In this document: positions 7,760 to 16,917 of the stretch, piece after piece | Numbering within the stretch: position 1 is the first letter of the stretch | Layout: each line of letters opens with the position of its first letter | DNA from: Candidatus Woesearchaeota archaeon | GTDB taxonomy: Archaea > Nanobdellota > Nanobdellia > Woesearchaeales > UBA11576 | Assembly: GCA_013203345.1 (NCBI GenBank) | Contig: JABMQF010000032.1 | Span: 1 to 52,657, forward strand | Reading direction: 5' to 3' | DNA: 52,657 nucleotides | The notes under the pieces: model-generated | Told to the model about the DNA's origin: nothing | What the model saw: the letters and a program-made list of their open reading frames with translations, nothing else | Database searches by the model: none | Program-made: the position numbers and the translations under genes

Positions 7760-9193
7760 TTATTTGTTCTTTTCAGCATCTTCGAATAATGAAGAAATCT
7801 CTTCCAAAGTTAAATAAGTCATTTTCTTTGTGTCCAGGTATTCAATACACTCTTTGGTGAATCCTGATTTGGATATTAGTAAGTATTTGAATGATCCCGA
7901 AGCATTTATGAATACTGATTTTCTGACTAAGTCTTCAACCATAGGAATATTCACAGGAGTATTTTTCCACTTCACTTCGCAAATAATTAATTCTCGGTCT
8001 TTTGTGTTATTAACGACCAAGTCAATCTCTTCTGCTTTACCATCAGAATTTTTTCCCCACCAAGGACCAATCTGATCAAAATTTATTTTCAAGTTCTTTA
8101 TTTTCTTACCATTGTATAAAATTAACAATTCTCGGACAATGTCTTCAAATTTATGACCGATAAAACTATTGATATCCTTATTGATTTTTTCTCTCAAAAG
8201 TTCCATATTACCTAACTCTATTAATGATAAATTTGAAAAGATATATTTATACCAAAAGTGAAAAAAATTATCTTCAAAAGCATACCTCGGTTTTGGTTTT
8301 TTAGAGTGGAATAAAGGGTCTCTTGTACCAATTATATGAAGAAGGTCTTTAAGATTGTTAAGATAATAATTTACGTCTTTTTGCTCAACACCTGACTGGA
8401 TGACAATCTCTTCACGTGTGCCGTTTGTTGTGGAAATTGCATGAAGTATAGAATTGTAATTTGTTTCTTTTGTCAATTCCATCATGATAAAATTTGTGGG
8501 TTCATCTCGTAAAGGTGCTGTTTTCCTTAAAACCATCTTTTCAATTATTTGTATCAATTCTTTCTGAGAATGTTTTTTGACAAACCATAAGAAATGAGGC
8601 GTTCCACCAAAAACTGAATATATTTCAATTCTCTTTTTCTCGTCCAAATCGCTGAACATATCTCGAAAATCAAGATACCTGAATGGTTTGAATGGCATTT
8701 TCCAAGTCATTCTACCATATAACGGAGCAGTCTTGTCCATAAAAATATCATACATCATGCTCATAGATGAGCCGATAGCTACAAATAGAATCTTTGACTT
8801 GCTTAGTTTATTATCCCAATAGTTCTGAAATTTGGATAGGAATTCTGGCGCATGGTCTTTTAATCGTGAAAATTCATCCATAACAAAAACAAATTTTTGT
8901 TTTGAAGCTTTTTTATATAAATATTCAAAGAAGTCTTCCCACTCAATAAATTTTTCGCGTTCACCAGTTTGATCGTAGATATCTTCAGATAGTATTCTTA
9001 ACAGTTCTTTTTTATTTGCTTTGTTAACAAAATAATAAACTGCTTCTCCATCAATTTCATTCATAAACCTCTTGATAAATTCAGTCTTTCCAAGTCTTCG
9101 TCTACCATAAATGATGCATAATTCTCCAGAATCAATCTCATCATATTTACCTGATAAATCCTTTAATTCGTTTGTTCTATCATAAAATTCCAT
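7760..9193 (-). CDS. Archaeal AAA-type ATPase with C-terminal DUF234 nuclease-like domain
   Basis: A 477-residue protein of the large archaeal ATPase family that is widespread in Euryarchaeota and DPANN. Walker A GRRRLGKT is at 30-37, Walker B VFVMDE (D106, E107) follows, and a GSS sensor-like segment lies after it. A winged-helix region follows around 250-290. The C-terminal third ends in a PD-(D/E)XK-like pattern (EEIDLVV... then ICEVKW at about 388-410), as in DUF234. The role of these proteins is not settled; many occur in accessory regions. Upstream, a box A-like TTTTATAATG (complement of about 9285-9296) would give a leader of about 75 bases that includes a perfect GCGGAAC/GTTCCGC hairpin. 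Confidence 0.85.
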   Translation of the reverse strand: MEFYDRTNELKDLSGKYDEIDSGELCIIYGRRRLGKTEFIKRFMNEIDGEAVYYFVNKANKKELLRILSEDIYDQTGEREKFIEWEDFFEYLYKKASKQKFVFVMDEFSRLKDHAPEFLSKFQNYWDNKLSKSKILFVAIGSSMSMMYDIFMDKTAPLYGRMTWKMPFKPFRYLDFRDMFSDLDEKKRIEIYSVFGGTPHFLWFVKKHSQKELIQIIEKMVLRKTAPLRDEPTNFIMMELTKETNYNSILHAISTTNGTREEIVIQSGVEQKDVNYYLNNLKDLLHIIGTRDPLFHSKKPKPRYAFEDNFFHFWYKYIFSNLSLIELGNMELLREKINKDINSFIGHKFEDIVRELLILYNGKKIKNLKINFDQIGPWWGKNSDGKAEEIDLVVNNTKDRELIICEVKWKNTPVNIPMVEDLVRKSVFINASGSFKYLLISKSGFTKECIEYLDTKKMTYLTLEEISSLFEDAEKNK

Positions 9194-9235
9194 TTTTTAT
9201 TACTCGTGAAAGGAAACCGGATAGCGATTAGTTCA

Positions 9236-9390
9236 TTTAGCGGAACAAGTTCCGCACATATAACGGATTAAAATCCGGTCTTTGCATTATAAAAACACCT
9301 TTCCTTTAAATACTTTTACAATTAATCCTCTAACTTGCAATAGTTTAGCGGATTAGAATCCGGTAATTGACCGGACTCTGCTCCGCATAT
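9236..9390. repeat. Two copies of a small palindromic element
   Basis: Copy 1 (9236-9261) is TTTAGCGGAACAAGTTCCGC plus ACATAT. Copy 2 (9344-9390) shares the outer TTTAGCGGA and TCCGCATAT but has 30 bases between them that hold their own CCGG-N7-CCGG stem. They look like a simple and an expanded version of one mobile or RNA-forming palindrome. Confidence 0.4.
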
Positions 9391-9426
9391 TACTATGTGC
9401 TTCACACACACTCGAAAATTACTAAA

Positions 9427-9531
9427 TTAGCCGTTTAAATCCTCTAATATATTTTCATACTCTTTCATACTAATCTCCCCATAAGCCATCCTTTTCTTTG
9501 CTATGTCCATCAGGTCTACAGCCCAAGACTG
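9427..9531 (-). pseudogene. SHOCT-domain gene remnant
   Basis: The minus strand reads SWAVDLMDIAKKRMAYGEIS and then MKEYENILEDLNG before a stop. This matches the SHOCT motif, a short C-terminal module of the kind ARGEIxxEEYExxxxxL. An in-frame stop lies just upstream and there is no plausible N-terminal part, so it looks like the surviving tail of a deleted gene. An alternative is a free 27-residue ORF starting at 9510. Confidence 0.45.
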
Positions 9532-9690
9532 TTAGTCATTGCGCGTACTCTGTATGAACATTGATGTAAATCCTCAAATTAGCGTCACGGTTTTTGGGCC
9601 TAAAATGATCAGTCAAGCCTTTATATCATTAAACTTTACAAAATTAGGAAAAAACTCAGATACTGAAAGATTTTTGGATTTTGCACGATA

Positions 9691-9700
9691 ATATTTATAA
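9691..9700 (+). promoter_or_regulatory. Box A promoter of the 9729 operon
   Basis: ATATTTATAA lies 29 bases before the GTG at 9729, consistent with a short or absent leader. Confidence 0.45.
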
Positions 9701-9728
9701 AGAAAACAATACTAAACCTTGTAATTAG

Positions 9729-10430
9729 GTGATTCATATAAACGCTCAACCATACTCACATAGCAAAGTATCTGACTTTATGTCAGTTTTCAATGACGTT
9801 CTCGATAGTTTATTTGTCAAAAAAGACCATACAATAAATGCTAAACTAGTAATCAGCCATCTCCAACAAAGGCAACTCGATACTAAGAAAATTCAGAGTT
9901 TTATGAGTAAATTACCAGAAGGTGAATGGAGTGTAAACGTCTTTGTAGACAATATTGAAGAACTTAATGAGATTTTTGGTCTGTCTGATCAGGAAATTGT
10001 CCAACAAGCTGTCACAGAGCTGGGTAAGGAAGACATTCCACAGGTTAGATGGAAGATTGTGATTGAGTCTCTGACAGAATACTCTAGATTCTCAACCGAG
10101 TTTTACGATGCGCTTAAGTATAATATCTCATCGGATTTAAGTGTTTCACAGCTAAAGCTTCTAAATGAATTCATGTTAACTTTCAAGATAATTAAAAAAA
10201 CTTCTGTTGAGTTGTATGATAAATTTCGAAACAGGAAATTATCCCAAAGAAATATACGTGAGCTAAACAAAGTGAGAGTTGTCCTTGAATTCTTCATTTT
10301 GAGATTGTTATATATATCCATTAATTTGAAGAATACTGATGATAAGAAATTCGAGCAGTATGCAAAATTGCTAGGTAAGGAAAGAATTGCACTAATGTAT
10401 CAAAAAGCTTATCTTCCAAAATTCAGTTAA
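9729..10430 (+). CDS. Hypothetical helical protein, partner of a PIN-like protein
   Basis: A 233-residue mostly alpha-helical protein without membrane segments, starting at GTG. It contains no motif I recognise. It is followed after two bases by the PIN-like gene at 10433, so the two are translationally linked. This spacing is typical of toxin-antitoxin or two-component defence pairs, though at 233 residues it is larger than a usual antitoxin. Function unknown. Confidence 0.65.
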   Translation: MIHINAQPYSHSKVSDFMSVFNDVLDSLFVKKDHTINAKLVISHLQQRQLDTKKIQSFMSKLPEGEWSVNVFVDNIEELNEIFGLSDQEIVQQAVTELGKEDIPQVRWKIVIESLTEYSRFSTEFYDALKYNISSDLSVSQLKLLNEFMLTFKIIKKTSVELYDKFRNRKLSQRNIRELNKVRVVLEFFILRLLYISINLKNTDDKKFEQYAKLLGKERIALMYQKAYLPKFS

Positions 10431-10432
10431 AA

Positions 10433-11185
10433 ATGAAAATTTCTTCTGATGTTAATTGTATTTTTGCATACGCTGATCCGCAACATATATTCCATAGGCC
10501 AGTTATATCTTACATTGTGAAGAAACAAAGAGATACCTTTGTCCTATTATCGAAGTTGAAAAGTAATTTTATGTACACATATAAGGACTACTTGGCAACA
10601 TCTTGTATAATAATCGAAAAAGCTATCCGAGATGAAAGGACAATCCGTGATGCATCACCCTCAAAAACATACAAGCCCAGCATTCTTTCAATATCAGCAA
10701 ACATCAATTCAAAAATTGAGAAATACCTTCTAGAAGAATCGGAAAAGTGTCTGAATTTTAACATGTCTGGCACACGAAAATTCATAAACATAATACTGAC
10801 AGAGTTCTCCATTCCCAAGCTATATGAAGACAACGAAGTATTGGCTAAATTTCGTGAAAAATATGTTGTTGAAGCCGAAAAACAAGCCGAAGAAGTCGTA
10901 AATCGTTTCATAAAGAGATTCAACAATTTTGAATGTGTAAATATCGAAGATTACTCTATGTATGATAAATGGACGACCCGAATAAAAAAGAGTAAACATA
11001 ATGTATTCCAGAACAAACAAGATGTTGAAGATATAAGTATTGCATCAGAATTCTTAGCATTCAATTCCGAAAAAAGTAAACTGGCATTCTTCACTAGCGA
11101 TGTTAATTGTCATAAATCCATACTTAAAATAGCCAAAGAATACTCGCTTAAGACAGGACACTTACATCTAATTACGAAGTCGTGA
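10433..11185 (+). CDS. PIN-like nuclease domain protein (tentative)
   Basis: A 250-residue protein. The N-terminus (SSDVNCIFAYAD), a Glu in the IIIEKAI segment near 62, and a C-terminal VEDISIASEFLAF...FFTSDVN segment give the D-E-D-D spacing of PIN-domain RNases. The C-terminal strand followed by T/S-D is characteristic. The central ~100 residues are a charged helical insertion. The gene starts two bases after the upstream gene. The PIN assignment is from pattern only; a diverged DUF4935-type protein is the closest idea. Confidence 0.55.
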   Translation: MKISSDVNCIFAYADPQHIFHRPVISYIVKKQRDTFVLLSKLKSNFMYTYKDYLATSCIIIEKAIRDERTIRDASPSKTYKPSILSISANINSKIEKYLLEESEKCLNFNMSGTRKFINIILTEFSIPKLYEDNEVLAKFREKYVVEAEKQAEEVVNRFIKRFNNFECVNIEDYSMYDKWTTRIKKSKHNVFQNKQDVEDISIASEFLAFNSEKSKLAFFTSDVNCHKSILKIAKEYSLKTGHLHLITKS

Positions 11186-11199
11186 AGAGACAGTTGACG

Positions 11200-11808
11200 T
11201 CAAACCTCATTAAAAAACTTCACAGCAAATTCACAGAATCCTATTATGACTTCCTTATCAAGTTCAAACTCAGATCTATTTCCTAAGTAATTCTTAGATG
11301 TCAAAGTGACTTTCTTGCCATCCTTAAGCTCACCATATGTAATACACTTGATATGCTTCTTTGACACAACAACGAAATAACAGTTCTCATAAGGGTAATC
11401 TTTAGGTAAATCTTTAAAAGAAAATTCTTCATTTGCCCGAAACTTGACTTCAATAAAGAAAACATCTTTCCGGTGAGGATGCTGAACTACAAAATCAGGC
11501 ATTCTTCGTATGTTTGTAGCAACTTCACTTTTTATACCTTTTAACAAATCCATTATACCTGGAACAGTATTCTCCATACCATAACGAAATACATTATACC
11601 CTAAAGATAGAAACAACTCTTCAATCAAAGTTTCAGCTATCCTTCCCTTAATCATACCTTCCTTATACCTGCTTTCTTTCTTGGTCAAACCCTGGTTGTT
11701 GCTGGATTTTTGATGTTTTCTGCACAATGACTTACCGAGCTTTTTCATTGAGAATTCATACTCCTTGGAAGTTATCTCCTGCTTACAGATAGAACAATGG
11801 TATTTCAT
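11200..11808 (-). CDS. PD-(D/E)XK nuclease-like protein with N-terminal zinc finger
   Basis: A 202-residue protein. Residues 1-35 carry CSICKQ...C...H, a possible treble-clef or zinc-finger element. Residues ~60-150 match a PD-(D/E)XK endonuclease fold: an amphipathic GRIAETLIEELF helix with Glu, then RMPDFVV and, after 11-12 residues, FFIEVKFR (catalytic D, E and K). The ATG at 11808 is chosen over two upstream TTG codons because a box A-like TTTTATATAA lies 25-30 bases before it. It is convergent with the PIN-like gene. Probably a DNA-cleaving accessory gene; the target is unknown. Confidence 0.7.
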   Translation of the reverse strand: MKYHCSICKQEITSKEYEFSMKKLGKSLCRKHQKSSNNQGLTKKESRYKEGMIKGRIAETLIEELFLSLGYNVFRYGMENTVPGIMDLLKGIKSEVATNIRRMPDFVVQHPHRKDVFFIEVKFRANEEFSFKDLPKDYPYENCYFVVVSKKHIKCITYGELKDGKKVTLTSKNYLGNRSEFELDKEVIIGFCEFAVKFFNEV

Positions 11809-11950
11809 CAACAATCAAATAATAATAGATTATATAAAATATACCCACACATCATTCACCTCAATTTCTCAAAATACTCTTTTGTGAAGTATAGCTTTAC
11901 AAGCCAAAAAGTGTACTCGAATAAATCATATTTTACCACCCATAGGTAGT

Positions 11951-11960
11951 TTTATAAATA
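11951..11960 (+). promoter_or_regulatory. Box A promoter of the helicase gene
   Basis: TTTATAAATA lies 24 bases before the ATG at 11984, giving a leaderless transcript. Confidence 0.55.
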
Positions 11961-11983
11961 TATCTTTTAAATTAATAGGGAAT

Positions 11984-14581
11984 ATGCTCAGATCTAGCGC
12001 TAAAAAAATAATCAAAATCATCGAAGAAATTAATACGCTGAAGTCTCGAAAAATATGGGGCTACATCACAATACCAATCATTGTTGGATTCTTCATTCTT
12101 CAAAGATTGAAGAAAAAAATAACTGATTTGGAAGAGTCCAAAGAGCAGGTCATGAAAGAATTAAAATCCTTTGTGAATAATACCACCAACAATACAAGAG
12201 ATACCCTCTCTGAAATCAAAACAAATGACACCTATCTCACATATAATATAAGAAATGAGTTAAACCAAAAACTATCACAAAATTTAAAAGAAATAATATA
12301 TCTGAAGGAGAAAGAAATATATTTTGGTGACTCGCTTAATACAGCACTGACAAAAGCACAGGATATCCTAACTCAGTCTATCAATCAAATCAACGTTTTT
12401 AACAAAGAGTTTGTTGAAAGAAGGAAGGAAGAATACAGTTACCTGTTTAAGAAAGGACCTTTTCCTCTTGATGATAATCAGAAAACAGCCATAGTTACGG
12501 ATGAAAAGCACAATATTGTAGTGGCTGGAGCAGGTTCTGGTAAGACAGAAGTTCTCACTACAAGAATTGCTTATCTGATAAATAGAAAACCCGACATAAT
12601 TAAATCGACGAGAATTCTTACCCTAGCATTCCAGAACAAAGCAGCAGAAGAGATAAAACATAGACTCAAGAAAAGATACGATGTTGATGTAGAAATCAGG
12701 ACATTTCATTCACTCGGTCTTAAGATTATTGGAGATATCTCCAAAATGAAAGGAGTCAAACCCCCAAAACTCAAAGAAGAATGCTCAAAGGATGGAAAAT
12801 ATATGATATTCATGCAGGATCTCTTCTATAAGGAGTTCCAAAATAACCCTGCACTAAAGAATGAGATCATTAACTTCATGAAATTGTATGGTGATACCGA
12901 AGTTATAAGAAAAGAGACTGACTTCAAGACAAAAGAGGAATTCTACGAGTATCAACGAAGCTTAAGATACACTACTCTCGACGGAACAAACGTGGAGAGC
13001 GAGTCTGAACGTGCTATACTAAACTTCTTTGTCTCGCACAACATAAATGGAAAAAAGATCAGGATTCTGTATGAAGAGCCCGCAAAATGGATGAAGTACA
13101 AAAACCAGGAAGGAAATGAGCAGATTCCTCAACCTGACTTCTATTTCCCAGATTTCGATATATATCTTGAGCATTGGGCAATCGGGAAAAGAGGCACAGT
13201 CCCTAACTGGTTTGCAGGGGATAATCCTACAAAAGAGTATACTGACAGTATGAATCTTAAGAAGTCGAAATACGCAGAACATAAAAAGGTCCTGATTGAG
13301 ACATCGCAAGCAGATGTAGAATCTGGAAAACTCAATGAAGAGCTCGAGAAACGATTCCTAAATGCGCTGAAAGAAAAATATCCTGATGAAAAGCACGAGC
13401 TAACAACAATAACATATAATGAGTTAGTCAACCGCGTGTGGGAGGAGTGTAAAGAATTTGTAAAGGTCATATCCAAAAACATATCAAAATATATCACAAT
13501 AGCAAAGACATACAGGTCCTACCCTGCTGATATTATCAAGCGACTTGAAAAAGAGCAATGGTCCCCTAAACAAAGAGCCTTCGCAAGAATCGCAATTATG
13601 ATATACACGAAATATGAGGAAGATTTGCGAAGAACAAACTCTATGGACTTTTCGGATATGATAAACATTGCTGTTGATTTCCTGAGAGAAAATCCGGAAG
13701 CATATGAGGACACATACGACCACATCCTTATTGATGAATATCAAGACATAAGCACACAAAGATACGACATGATAAAAACTCTCATGAATAAGAATCCCTC
13801 TTGCAAGCTATTCTGCGTAGGGGATGACTGGCAGAGCATAATGGGATTTTCAGGATCAAATCTTGACTATTTTGTGAACTTCTCTAAGTATTTCCCGCAT
13901 CCAGAAAGGACAGATCTAATTAGGAACTACCGCAGTTCAAAATCGATTGTTGATACTGGCAGCACAATCATTAATGGTAATATAGGTCAGATCAAGAAGC
14001 AGACATTAGCAATATCGGAAAACATACAGAAGATTAAAGTGTATTCGTTGCTGCATCAGAAGGATTACTTTATGCCTTATTACGATCAGACAACCAAACA
14101 TTGCCTGAAAACAATCAAGGAGTACCATACAAAGAAGAACTACAAATATAGTGACTTCATGATTCTTATGCGAATAGCTAAAAACACTAAGATCTGGAAT
14201 CTACTGAAAAAGAATTCTAATCAATTAGGAATACCTATAACAGAGTCACAAAAGACACCAAATGCGGTGCGGATCATGTCAGTTCACAAGAGCAAGGGTT
14301 TACAGGCTAAAGTCGTTATAATCATTAATCTAAATAGCGGGCCGTATGGTTTCCCATGCGAGCTGGAAACTCCCAATATTTATTACACTGCTATAAGTAA
14401 AGATGACGGACTAAGAAAACAAGAAGAAAGGCGTCTGTTCTATGTTGCAATCACAAGAGCCAAAAAAGAAGTTATTATATACACTCAAAAATGCTCAATG
14501 AGCAAATTCATCGATGAGATTAAAGATCACATAGAAATAGAAGAATTGCAGTACGGTGAGGCTAGAAAGACAGCAAATTAA
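11984..14581 (+). CDS. Membrane-anchored UvrD/HelD-like SF1 helicase with internal nuclease-like domain
   Basis: An 865-residue SF1A helicase. A hydrophobic segment at about 25-40 (WGYITIPIIVGFFIL) followed by a coiled-coil-like stretch to ~165 suggests a membrane tether, unusual for this family. Walker A AGAGSGKT is at 181-188, motif II IDEYQD near 583-588 and motif VI FYVAITRAKK near 819-828. Between motifs Ia and II, around 383-400, the PDFYFPDFDIYLEHW segment resembles the nuclease-like insert of helicase IV-type proteins. It likely unwinds DNA 3'-5' in repair or defence. The gene is monocistronic and leaderless, and it lies in a nuclease-rich block. Confidence 0.85.
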   Translation: MLRSSAKKIIKIIEEINTLKSRKIWGYITIPIIVGFFILQRLKKKITDLEESKEQVMKELKSFVNNTTNNTRDTLSEIKTNDTYLTYNIRNELNQKLSQNLKEIIYLKEKEIYFGDSLNTALTKAQDILTQSINQINVFNKEFVERRKEEYSYLFKKGPFPLDDNQKTAIVTDEKHNIVVAGAGSGKTEVLTTRIAYLINRKPDIIKSTRILTLAFQNKAAEEIKHRLKKRYDVDVEIRTFHSLGLKIIGDISKMKGVKPPKLKEECSKDGKYMIFMQDLFYKEFQNNPALKNEIINFMKLYGDTEVIRKETDFKTKEEFYEYQRSLRYTTLDGTNVESESERAILNFFVSHNINGKKIRILYEEPAKWMKYKNQEGNEQIPQPDFYFPDFDIYLEHWAIGKRGTVPNWFAGDNPTKEYTDSMNLKKSKYAEHKKVLIETSQADVESGKLNEELEKRFLNALKEKYPDEKHELTTITYNELVNRVWEECKEFVKVISKNISKYITIAKTYRSYPADIIKRLEKEQWSPKQRAFARIAIMIYTKYEEDLRRTNSMDFSDMINIAVDFLRENPEAYEDTYDHILIDEYQDISTQRYDMIKTLMNKNPSCKLFCVGDDWQSIMGFSGSNLDYFVNFSKYFPHPERTDLIRNYRSSKSIVDTGSTIINGNIGQIKKQTLAISENIQKIKVYSLLHQKDYFMPYYDQTTKHCLKTIKEYHTKKNYKYSDFMILMRIAKNTKIWNLLKKNSNQLGIPITESQKTPNAVRIMSVHKSKGLQAKVVIIINLNSGPYGFPCELETPNIYYTAISKDDGLRKQEERRLFYVAITRAKKEVIIYTQKCSMSKFIDEIKDHIEIEELQYGEARKTAN

Positions 14582-14846
14582 TGCTTGGACGTAGCCTGGA
14601 GATGCTCCCTTACTCGGAAAAAAATTAATGTTTTTAATAGAAAACACTGTTAAATAAAAAATATAAATACAATTTAAACGAAATATAACACATAATAATT
14701 TGACTACAGATATTTTTTACTGAAAAAGAAAAATTGTTTAAAATGGTGAATGAATCAAAAAAAATAAAAAGATATCCGGATTATTGTACGAGAACACCAA
14801 AAAAGATAAACATATACTAATAAAACTATAAAATACCCGAACGAAA

Positions 14847-16295
14847 ATGCCACTACTAACCAAATCCAAATACCTAAACGGCCTTCAATGCCCTAAGCTA
14901 CTCTGGACTGTCATCAATGATAAAGGATCCATGCCCCCAGTAGATGCTGCCACTCAGCATTTATTCGATCAGGGCCACACAGTAGGAGATCAAGCCAAGG
15001 CGTGGTTTCCAGAAGGTATTCAAGTACCAATAGACTTCAAAGAAAACATTGTACAGACCAGACAATTAGTCCTCAAACGTAAACCTTTGTTTGAACCTGG
15101 ATTCTTAATCAACAACCTATACGCAAGAGCAGATATCATAACTCCTGTAGAAGATGATAAATGGGATATCATAGAAGTAAAGAGTTCTACTCAAGTAAAA
15201 GACATCAACATACAAGATGTTGCTTTTCAGAAACATGTTTATGAAAAGTTTGGATTAAAGATTAGAAATTGTTATCTTATGTTCATAAACAATGAATATG
15301 TAAGACAAGGAGATATTGATTCAAAGCAGCTTCTGAAAATGCAGGAAATTACAGACGAAGTCAATGCCATTGCAAACATCCAGGAAAATATTGATAAGAT
15401 GTTTGAGATAATTTCAAAAAATCGTCCTACTGTCAAAATAGGCCCGCAATGCAGTGCTCCATATGCTTGCGCTTTAAATGATAAATGCTGGGCCTTCCTC
15501 CCAGAGCATAATGTCTTCAATCTGTATTATGCAGGAAAGAAAGCATTTGAACTCTTCCAATCAGGCATTACAGACATCAAAGACATACCGAATGATTATA
15601 ATCTTAATCCAAAACAGCTAATCCAGAAGAACGCAGTCACAACAGGACAAACCCATATAGACAAAGAAGCAATAAAGTCCTTCGTGCAAGGCCTGGAATA
15701 TCCAATTTATTATCTGGACTTTGAAACAATAAATCCAGCAGTTCCTTTGTTTGATAACACAAGACCATACCAACAAATACCCTTCCAGTTCTCCCTACAC
15801 ATAGAGCAAGAAGACAACTCTATAGAACACCATGAGTTCCTCCACAACAACAACACAGACCCAAGACCAGCATTCATAACAGCCCTAAAAAACGTTTTAG
15901 GAAACTCAGGCACAATCATCGCATTCAACCAATCCTTTGAGATAAGCAGACTAAGAGAACTCTCAGAAACCTTCCCAGAATACAAGGAGTGGTACAACCA
16001 CCTGTTACCCAGATTCATAGACCTCATAGTACCATTCAGGAACTTCGATTACCACAACCCAAAACAAAAAGGCAGCAACTCACTAAAAGCAGTATTACCC
16101 GCAGTGACAGAAAAAGGATACGACAACCTGGAAATCAACAACGGCGGAGATGCCAGTTTGGCTTATCTTGATATGATATGCGGAGATATGACACCAGAAA
16201 AGAAAGAGAAGACACGAAAGAATCTGTTGAAGTACTGCTGTCTAGATACCGAAGGGATGGTTTGGATAGTAGGGGAGTTGAGGAAACTAGTATGA
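14847..16295 (+). CDS. DUF2779 protein: Cas4/RecB-like nuclease fused to DEDD exonuclease
   Basis: A 482-residue protein with two nuclease modules. The N-terminal ~220 residues resemble Cas4/AddB-type PD-(D/E)XK nucleases: D95, then IIEVKSS with E110 and K112, and four Cys (C15, C202, C208, C214) placed to hold a [4Fe-4S] cluster. The C-terminal half is an RNase H-like 3'-5' exonuclease: YLDFET with D291 and E293, and a late CLDTEGM near 467 supplying another acidic ligand. DUF2779 proteins are widespread and probably process DNA ends; no CRISPR array or cas1/cas2 is nearby. A frameshifted, truncated second copy is at 25645-26012. Confidence 0.85.
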   Translation: MPLLTKSKYLNGLQCPKLLWTVINDKGSMPPVDAATQHLFDQGHTVGDQAKAWFPEGIQVPIDFKENIVQTRQLVLKRKPLFEPGFLINNLYARADIITPVEDDKWDIIEVKSSTQVKDINIQDVAFQKHVYEKFGLKIRNCYLMFINNEYVRQGDIDSKQLLKMQEITDEVNAIANIQENIDKMFEIISKNRPTVKIGPQCSAPYACALNDKCWAFLPEHNVFNLYYAGKKAFELFQSGITDIKDIPNDYNLNPKQLIQKNAVTTGQTHIDKEAIKSFVQGLEYPIYYLDFETINPAVPLFDNTRPYQQIPFQFSLHIEQEDNSIEHHEFLHNNNTDPRPAFITALKNVLGNSGTIIAFNQSFEISRLRELSETFPEYKEWYNHLLPRFIDLIVPFRNFDYHNPKQKGSNSLKAVLPAVTEKGYDNLEINNGGDASLAYLDMICGDMTPEKKEKTRKNLLKYCCLDTEGMVWIVGELRKLV

Positions 16296-16390
16296 TAATA
16301 TAAACAAATAATCATGCTCAATGCTTATTCATATGTTAAATCAGTAATTCCAATAACACCCCTTCATAATTGAATGCTGATCGCTTCAAT

Positions 16391-16912
16391 TTAATTATTC
16401 GGTTCTCGCACAGATACAGAATTAAGACCAACCTCATCAGCAACTTCTTTAACTCTTTTCTTTTTTGTCCTCTTCACAAACTCACCATCCATCGTCAATA
16501 GGACATTACAATCTTCCCTCATTGCAGTGGCCAGATGAACACAATCAGTTAAATCAAGACCTCCGAACTTTGACAGGACAACTTCAAGAATTTTCTCAAC
16601 ACCATCATTACCCACAACCTTCAACAAACCCGCGCTTTGGCAATTAAAAAGATGAGTTACAAACAGGTTAAGGTCATTTCTAGCTTGGTCTTCATCCAAT
16701 TTTCCTGACTTAATTCTCTTATCTAACTTGAAACAAACATTTCCAACCGCTTCACCAATGCTTAAATGACTCGTAACAGGTTGAATCTTACCATTCTTGG
16801 CATTAAGCAACTTACGATAAATATCTTCATTAACATCTAAGGTACAAGCGTCATAATAGTGCCTTTGCCCTTTTTTCACATTAACAACTACAGCACTTCT
16901 TGACTTTGACAT
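16391..16912 (-). CDS. PIN-domain protein, probable toxin RNase
   Basis: A 173-residue PIN protein. YYDACTLD near the N-terminus, SIGEA near 48, LTDCVHLATAM near 125 and LLTMDGEF near 140 provide the acidic residues of the active site, as in VapC-like RNases. The ATG at 16912 is preferred over a GTG at 16921 because AGGAAG, which also ends the upstream gene, sits at ribosome-site distance. It is the last gene of a tight three-gene operon (17594 to 16391) with a YwgA-like protein and a 65-residue protein, which is not the usual two-gene VapBC arrangement. Confidence 0.75.
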   Translation of the reverse strand: MSKSRSAVVVNVKKGQRHYYDACTLDVNEDIYRKLLNAKNGKIQPVTSHLSIGEAVGNVCFKLDKRIKSGKLDEDQARNDLNLFVTHLFNCQSAGLLKVVGNDGVEKILEVVLSKFGGLDLTDCVHLATAMREDCNVLLTMDGEFVKRTKKKRVKEVADEVGLNSVSVREPNN

Positions 16913-16917
16913 AGAAT

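Larger units (their letters stand above)
9194..9728. other. Gene-poor, repeat-rich spacer of 535 bases
   Basis: No complete gene is visible. Two related palindromic elements both begin TTTAGCGGA and end TCCGCAyAT: 9236-9261 (simple hairpin) and 9344-9390 (the same ends with an extra CCGG/CCGG palindrome inserted). A 7-bp stem ACCGGAT/ATCCGGT (9216-9222 with 9273-9279) encloses the first hairpin. A SHOCT-like gene remnant lies at 9427-9531, and the box A of the next gene is at 9691-9700. Confidence 0.5.

Noticed and set aside
9216-9279. tRNA-like fold with 7-bp ACCGGAT/ATCCGGT stem
   Set aside because: No T-loop TTCAA, no D arm and no anticodon arm of proper size; it is a nested palindrome.
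14847-16295. CRISPR-associated Cas4
   Set aside because: The Cas4-like half is fused to a DEDD exonuclease as in DUF2779, and there is no repeat-spacer array or cas1/cas2 anywhere in the window.
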